Origin: Enterobacter kobei
Lineage (GTDB): Bacteria > Pseudomonadota > Gammaproteobacteria > Enterobacterales > Enterobacteriaceae
Reading direction: 5' to 3'
Length of the DNA stretch: 64,000 bases
Assembly: GCF_018323985.1 (NCBI RefSeq)
Contig: NZ_AP024590.1
Coordinates: 1,674,001-1,738,000, forward strand
Part shown: piece after piece, positions 60,160-64,000 of the stretch
How positions within the stretch are numbered: position 1 is the first letter of the stretch
Layout of the letters: each line of letters starts with the position of its first letter
Translations under genes and position numbers: made by a program
Notes under the pieces: generated by a model
Told to the model about the DNA's origin: nothing
The model's input: only the letters and a program-made list of their open reading frames with translations
Databases searched by the model: none

Positions 60160-60957
60160 CTAGGAAAGTGCTGCCTGCAGGGTGAGCGCGTTTTGCTTAA
60201 GCTGGGACGTGGGGTTACGGCCAATCAACACAAACTGATAACCATCCGAGTGCCACCAGACAAGGTTCATCTGGTGGCGCTGCTCGTGATTCAGCGCCGC
60301 GCGTGCGGGCTGGCTGTCCGGCGAAATGCAGAGCGCCATTGGGCCATAATCGGCATGCATCCAGGCGATCTGCGCAATGGAGGTGGTGTCATAACGCAGA
60401 ATGCGCACCATTTTCAGCTCTGCTCCATGAAGTTCAAGTTGTTGCTCATTCGCCTGTAAACCGATGTCCTGTGCCGTGCGTGCCAGCCCGCGCTGCAATG
60501 CTGCGGGCGAGCTGTCTGCATCAAGCAGTGTCTCTGCGCTGTAGAGCGACATATATTGCGCCTCAAGGTCACGAATTTTTTCGCTCTCTCCCAACGGCTT
60601 AGTTGCAGGGTGTGCCAGATAGCCCAGCCCTGAACCGATCACCAGAAAACTGAGCGAGGCGGCGATTAGCGCCCGTCGGCTGACGCCACTGGCCGTCGGT
60701 GCGGTTGCCGCTGGCCGGGCGAGCAGGGTGGCGAGTTGTGCTTCCATGCGTGATTGCGGTGCTTCATTAAGCAGTGGCGCAAAAGCGCTGGCAATCTCTT
60801 GCTGGTTCACCCTTAACGCATCAGCGCGTGCGGCGAGCTGTGCATCCTCAGCCAGCGCGGCCTCGAAACGCCGGGCATCGCTTGCCTCCATTTCGCCATC
60901 CAGCCAGGCGACGATAGCCTCATCGCTATAGGGTGCTGTAAATCTTATGGATTTCAC
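60160..60957 (-). CDS. Anti-sigma factor (single-span membrane protein)
   Basis: A 265-residue protein with an N-terminal zinc-less anti-sigma-like helical domain (EAIVAWLDGEMEASDARRFEAALAED, residues 12-40), a membrane segment near residues 97-115 (ALIAASLSFLVIGSGLGYL), and a periplasmic domain. It should hold the ECF sigma factor encoded directly upstream and release it on an envelope signal. Its GTG start overlaps the sigma stop (TAGTG) and has AGGAG at proper spacing. The context with YceI and cytochrome b561 suggests a redox or envelope stress signal. Confidence 0.85.
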   Translation of the reverse strand: MKSIRFTAPYSDEAIVAWLDGEMEASDARRFEAALAEDAQLAARADALRVNQQEIASAFAPLLNEAPQSRMEAQLATLLARPAATAPTASGVSRRALIAASLSFLVIGSGLGYLAHPATKPLGESEKIRDLEAQYMSLYSAETLLDADSSPAALQRGLARTAQDIGLQANEQQLELHGAELKMVRILRYDTTSIAQIAWMHADYGPMALCISPDSQPARAALNHEQRHQMNLVWWHSDGYQFVLIGRNPTSQLKQNALTLQAALS

Positions 60958-61487
60958 TATCGCTTCTCCTGTACAGGACGCGGGGCGTGCATAAGCTGGG
61001 CAATTTTCGCCCTCGCCGTCGCCAGCCGGCTCATGATGGTGCCAATAGGCACAGACAAGGTATCTGCCGCTTCCTGATAGGTAAAACCTTCGACATAGAC
61101 CAAAAATACCGCGTTGCGCTGTGCTTCCGGCAGGCCGCTCACGTGCTGCATGATTTTTCCATAGTGCAGGCGAGCTTCATCCTGCTCGTGGGTGTCCGGC
61201 GCCAGCAGTTCATCACTTTCGACGAAGCCTTGCCCGAGGCGCACCCGGCGGGCACGCACATCTGAAATCCAGATGGAGTGCAGAATAGTGAATAACCAGC
61301 TGTCGATGCGCGTGCCGGGGGTGAACTGCGCGCTTTTTTCCAGCGCGCGCACACAGGTAGACTGGACCAACTCTTCGGCAACCTCACGATTGCGCGACAG
61401 AACCAGGCCATAGCGCCACAGGCGTGTCAGATGTTCAGCAAGATGCTGGCGGACGTCACTGGTAGTGATTTTGTTATCCTCATACAT
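60957..61487 (-). CDS. ECF-type RNA polymerase sigma factor
   Basis: A 176-residue extracytoplasmic-function sigma factor: region 2 near residues 20-85 (LWRYGLVLSRNREVAEELVQSTCVRALE ... WLFTILHSIWISDVR), and region 4 near 110-165 (LPEAQRNAVFLVYVEGFTYQEAADTLSVPIGTIMSRLATAR). It directs transcription of a small regulon, probably including its own operon. The gene lies two genes after cytochrome b561 and is followed at once by its anti-sigma gene. The start codon lies four bases after the preceding stop and has only a weak ribosome site, so it depends on coupling. Confidence 0.92.
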   Translation of the reverse strand: MYEDNKITTSDVRQHLAEHLTRLWRYGLVLSRNREVAEELVQSTCVRALEKSAQFTPGTRIDSWLFTILHSIWISDVRARRVRLGQGFVESDELLAPDTHEQDEARLHYGKIMQHVSGLPEAQRNAVFLVYVEGFTYQEAADTLSVPIGTIMSRLATARAKIAQLMHAPRPVQEKR

Positions 61488-61491
61488 TTAC

Positions 61492-62025
61492 TCAGGATTC
61501 AGCATGGCCATTAATCGCCGCCTCGAGATCCCGATACTCCTCGCAACTCTGCCCGCAGAGTGTGGCGATGGTTTTCAGCTGTGCTTTCGCAAGGTCAGGA
61601 CGCCCTTTGATAAGCCACGCCTCACCCAGATATTCCCGCACTTTGGCATAAGTGGGATCGAGGGCGATAGCGCGCTGATAATAGCCGATACCCTCATCCG
61701 TACGCCCCAGTTTGCGCGTGGCGTAGCCCCGATAATTCCATGCTTCAGCCGTATTGCCATTTTTCAGCGTATTGAGCAGATTCAGGGCCGCCTGATACTC
61801 GCCCTTTTTTGCCAGATGATAGGCGTAACGGGTTTTATCTTCATCACTGAGCTGGCTTGTTTTTTCGGGCACGCACTGCTTTGTGGAACTGTCGTACACC
61901 TGCCCGGTTGGGCAGTCCGGCGTTTTGCTGTTGCTGCTATCGTCACCAGCGGCAAAAACCGGCGCGCTTAACAGAATAAAGGCCACAGGCAGCAGACGTT
62001 GAATCATGGCGATGGGTAATTTCAT
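61492..62025 (-). CDS. Secreted TPR-repeat protein
   Basis: A 177-residue exported protein. A signal peptide covers about residues 1-26 (ending PVFAA). It is followed by a short cysteine-containing segment (TPDCPTGQVYDSSTKQCVPE) and two to three tetratricopeptide repeats (YAYHLAKKGEYQAALNLLNTL, AWNYRGYATRKLGRTDEGIGYYQRAIALDP, EYLGEAWLIKGRPDLAKAQL). A late CGQSCEEY pair may form a disulphide. TPR proteins act as scaffolds, here in the periplasm. The ATG at 62025 has CTGGAG at good spacing. It lies 13 bases after the cytochrome b561 gene. Confidence 0.85.
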   Translation of the reverse strand: MKLPIAMIQRLLPVAFILLSAPVFAAGDDSSNSKTPDCPTGQVYDSSTKQCVPEKTSQLSDEDKTRYAYHLAKKGEYQAALNLLNTLKNGNTAEAWNYRGYATRKLGRTDEGIGYYQRAIALDPTYAKVREYLGEAWLIKGRPDLAKAQLKTIATLCGQSCEEYRDLEAAINGHAES

Positions 62026-62038
62026 GGTGGACTCCAGG

Positions 62039-62617
62039 TTAACGAAACGCACGGCCAGGCAGCATGCGACGCAGCACGCCGTCCCGTAACAGGTAGTGAT
62101 GGAAAAGCGCGGCCAGCGCATGCAACAGTGCCAGTAAGATCAGCGCCCACGCTACCGTGTCATGCCACTGAGCAAGGGTATGCCGCTGGGTGGGGGTAAT
62201 GTCGACCCAGCCTGTCAGGTCGAACAGACCAAAGAACTGGAAAGGCTCATGCTGCGACCAGCGGTAAAGAAACCCGAGCACGATTTGAGTAAAAAGAAGC
62301 AGATAGAGCGCGCTGTGCATGCCATGCGCGAGCCCTTTCGCCAGATTGGAGCCTTCAAGCGGCGGCATCGAAAACTGGCGAGAGCGCTGGCTGAATAGCC
62401 GCCAGAGCAGGCGGACAACCATCACCAACGCCAGCAGGATGCCGCAGGAAATATGCACGGCCTGCAACCCTTTTCGCAGCGGCGTCCCGCGCTCCAGCAA
62501 CGCCCAGATATGTGCGCTGGCAAAAAGGAAAATGACGCTGGCCGCGGTGATCCAGTGCAGGGCGAGAGTAAAGCTATCGTAGCGCTGTCGTTTCAGCGCC
62601 GGCGTTGTTGCAGTCAT
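62039..62617 (-). CDS. Cytochrome b561 family protein
   Basis: A 192-residue inner-membrane di-heme cytochrome b of the CybB/YceJ type with four membrane segments. The heme-ligand histidines lie in FTLALHWITAASVIF (near 21), LQAVHISCGILLALV (near 55), HGMHSALYLLLF (near 100) and WHDTVAWALILLALLHALAALFHH (near 150-168). It would pass electrons from the quinol pool to periplasmic partners. In E. coli yceJ is the partner of yceI, which agrees with the YceI-like gene on the other side of this operon. It is the first gene of the operon. Confidence 0.92.
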   Translation of the reverse strand: MTATTPALKRQRYDSFTLALHWITAASVIFLFASAHIWALLERGTPLRKGLQAVHISCGILLALVMVVRLLWRLFSQRSRQFSMPPLEGSNLAKGLAHGMHSALYLLLFTQIVLGFLYRWSQHEPFQFFGLFDLTGWVDITPTQRHTLAQWHDTVAWALILLALLHALAALFHHYLLRDGVLRRMLPGRAFR

Positions 62618-62978
62618 AAAGCGATTCCATCTGTGTGTTAATGATGGGTAAACGCCACATCCTCTGGATCTATTCGATAAAAATTTTTTTTTGCTTTTTA
62701 CTCCGGCGCGCTGCGCTTGAAAGCTGAGTTCAGCGCTTAGTTGAAGGTGTTATTTTAGTGTGGTGGGGCACAGGAAGGAGAGACAGGCCAGGGGCGAGAA
62801 AAGCGTCCGCTTTGTGCCAGGAGCGGACGTTAAACTGACATCAGACAACGCGACTCCAGCCTGGATATCAATATCATTTGATTTTACAAGATGTATTGGA
62901 ATCTTTTACAGATAATAAAAGATTCCACCTGTTAGATATGTTTGCTTGCAGGTTGCTTCTTACACTTTAATAAAGCTA
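62618..62978. other. Intergenic region before the cytochrome b561 operon and after the NmrA-like gene
   Basis: About 360 bases with no supported gene. It must hold the operon promoter (reading leftwards). It includes an A/T-rich run near 62676-62700 and a short hairpin repeat at 62805-62828. I could not fix an ECF-type -35/-10 pair. Confidence 0.5.
62805..62828. repeat. Short dispersed hairpin repeat, copy 2
   Basis: GTCCGCT, a loop TTGTGCCAGG, and AGCGGAC form a perfect 7 base pair stem. It is related to the degenerate copy at 55347-55375. Confidence 0.5.
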
Positions 62979-63968
62979 TTACAGTTTTGTCAGCTGCTGC
63001 TTAATTTCTGTAATTCTTGGCAGGTGTTCCAGAGAATATTGAATGCCTTTAGGCTTGTGTCCCAGTAATTTTTCTAAGTCGCGGGTGATATGGCCGTTGT
63101 ATTTTGGACTGGTGAGTAATTTAAGCAGGTTTTTTAAGTGTGCTTCTGTATGCAGTTGGTTTTGTTCGCGTAAAATACCGAGATATTTTTCTGCCCACTC
63201 GTCTTTGTCGATGTAACGGTGTTGCACATCGAAGCCAAAAATTTCGCTATATATTTGTGCAAGCCCTGCCATATCAATTAATTCATCACCGGTTAATGTG
63301 TATGATTTTCCAATATGCCCTTCCACATTATTAATAATGTTTGCCACAGCTTCGGCTAAATCATAGGCGGTAATAATAGCTATTTTTTCTTCTTTAAAAG
63401 GCGCTTCGAACACATGTTTCTGTGCCACCGTTCCCAGGGAAAACCAACTGAAAATAGGGTTTTCAACAAACACACTGGCGTGAATATTCACGTGAGGAAG
63501 TCCAGACCATTCCAGTGCACGTTCACTGACCCAATGCGCTCGCTGCTGTGGTGACCAGTCGCTGACGCCGCCGCCGATGTAACGAGTACGAGCGGCTGGA
63601 TCCTGAACCATAACGTCGTAGCCCATAAAACTTTGTTCATATTCGGATAGGTTAATCAGCGCCTTAATCTTTCCTTGCTTACGGCATGCTTCCATCAAAA
63701 TGATATAAGCGTCAGAATAATAGGGACTTAGGCTCATACTGAAATAGACAATATCCACGCCTTCCAGGGCTTTGGCTACATCGTGTAAGTTTAGCAGATC
63801 GCCTTTGATGACTTCTGCGCCTAACGCTTCGATTTCTGTATCTTTTTTATTGGTCGGACGCATAAAAGCACGAACGTCGTGGCCTTTTGCCACCAAATTT
63901 TTAATAATCAAATCGCTCACCGAACCAACTGCTCCGCCTGCGCCAGTAATCAAGATTTTATTGCTCAT
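62979..63968 (-). CDS. NmrA-like NAD(P)-binding protein
   Basis: A 329-residue protein of the atypical short-chain dehydrogenase / NmrA-like group. The N-terminal dinucleotide motif is ILITGAGGAVGSVSD. The later pattern (GAEVIKGDLLNLHDVAKALEGVDIVYFSMSL, and a C-terminal substrate-like domain with TLTGDELIDMAGLAQIYSEIFG) is like quinone oxidoreductase QorB-type and isoflavone-reductase-like proteins. It could reduce a small molecule or sense the NADP state. A GAGGA ribosome site precedes the ATG. It is more AT-rich than its neighbours and stands alone. Confidence 0.82.
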   Translation of the reverse strand: MSNKILITGAGGAVGSVSDLIIKNLVAKGHDVRAFMRPTNKKDTEIEALGAEVIKGDLLNLHDVAKALEGVDIVYFSMSLSPYYSDAYIILMEACRKQGKIKALINLSEYEQSFMGYDVMVQDPAARTRYIGGGVSDWSPQQRAHWVSERALEWSGLPHVNIHASVFVENPIFSWFSLGTVAQKHVFEAPFKEEKIAIITAYDLAEAVANIINNVEGHIGKSYTLTGDELIDMAGLAQIYSEIFGFDVQHRYIDKDEWAEKYLGILREQNQLHTEAHLKNLLKLLTSPKYNGHITRDLEKLLGHKPKGIQYSLEHLPRITEIKQQLTKL

Positions 63969-64000
63969 TTTTATATCCTCTTCAACAGGTTGTCATCTTT

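Noticed and set aside
1..64000. tRNA, rRNA, CRISPR array, integrase or attachment site
   Set aside because: I saw none: no tRNA-like cloverleaf with CCA or T-loop sequence, no regularly spaced repeats, and no integrase-like protein.

Overview
The window is a stretch of an Enterobacteriaceae chromosome. The order O-antigen cluster, gnd, ugd, wzzB, hisIE-G, yeeZ, yeeY, plaP, sbcB, dacD, sbmC, yeeA, tmaR matches the his region of Enterobacter, Klebsiella, Leclercia and E. coli-type genomes. A uge-type epimerase between ugd and wzzB, a second EF-G and a padC gene point towards the Enterobacter/Klebsiella/Leclercia side. The species cannot be fixed from the sequence alone.

Region by region. 1-5.3 kb: the 3' end of a very AT-rich O-antigen cluster (partial acyltransferase, three glycosyltransferases, a Wzy-like polymerase, and an 850 bp gene-free gap). 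5.4-11.2 kb: gnd, ugd, then a convergent GNAT acetyltransferase and a UDP-uronate epimerase, and wzzB for chain length. 11.2-18.5 kb: the complete his operon on the minus strand, with its leader peptide and attenuator. 18.6-27.3 kb: conserved housekeeping genes (yeeZ, yeeY, plaP, sbcB, dacD, sbmC, yeeA, tmaR). 27.4-32.3 kb: a reduced cobalamin operon, cbiB-cbiP-cobU-cobS-cobT, without the corrin-ring genes. 32.4-33.1 kb: a HigB/HigA-like toxin-antitoxin pair with a clear palindromic operator over its promoter. 33.2-37.8 kb: an ArsR-type regulator divergent from a second EF-G gene, then an uncharacterised 627-residue protein with a duplicated N-terminal domain. 38.2-43.7 kb: a LIV-type ABC importer (binding protein, two permeases, two ATPases) followed directly by phenolic acid decarboxylase padC.

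44-59 kb is accessory and sensory. Two separate modules each have a MipA/OmpV outer-membrane protein divergent from an OmpR-type response regulator and histidine kinase. The first continues into an RND efflux pump (membrane fusion protein plus pump), with a decayed clbS/dfsB-family gene between kinase and pump. Direct repeats with an 11 bp period lie in front of both modules and of the pump. Between the modules are an SDR/LysR divergent pair, a deleted hexapeptide acyltransferase, a metallophosphoesterase and a VOC protein. 59.2-62.6 kb holds a YceI-family periplasmic protein facing a four-gene operon: cytochrome b561, a TPR-like secreted protein, an ECF sigma factor and its anti-sigma factor. 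The window ends with an NmrA-like NAD(P)-binding protein.

No tRNA, rRNA, CRISPR array, intact insertion sequence or integrase was seen. The best candidates for undescribed biology are the duplicated-domain protein at 35.9 kb, the liv-padC linkage, the ArsR/second EF-G pair, and the paired MipA-two-component modules.
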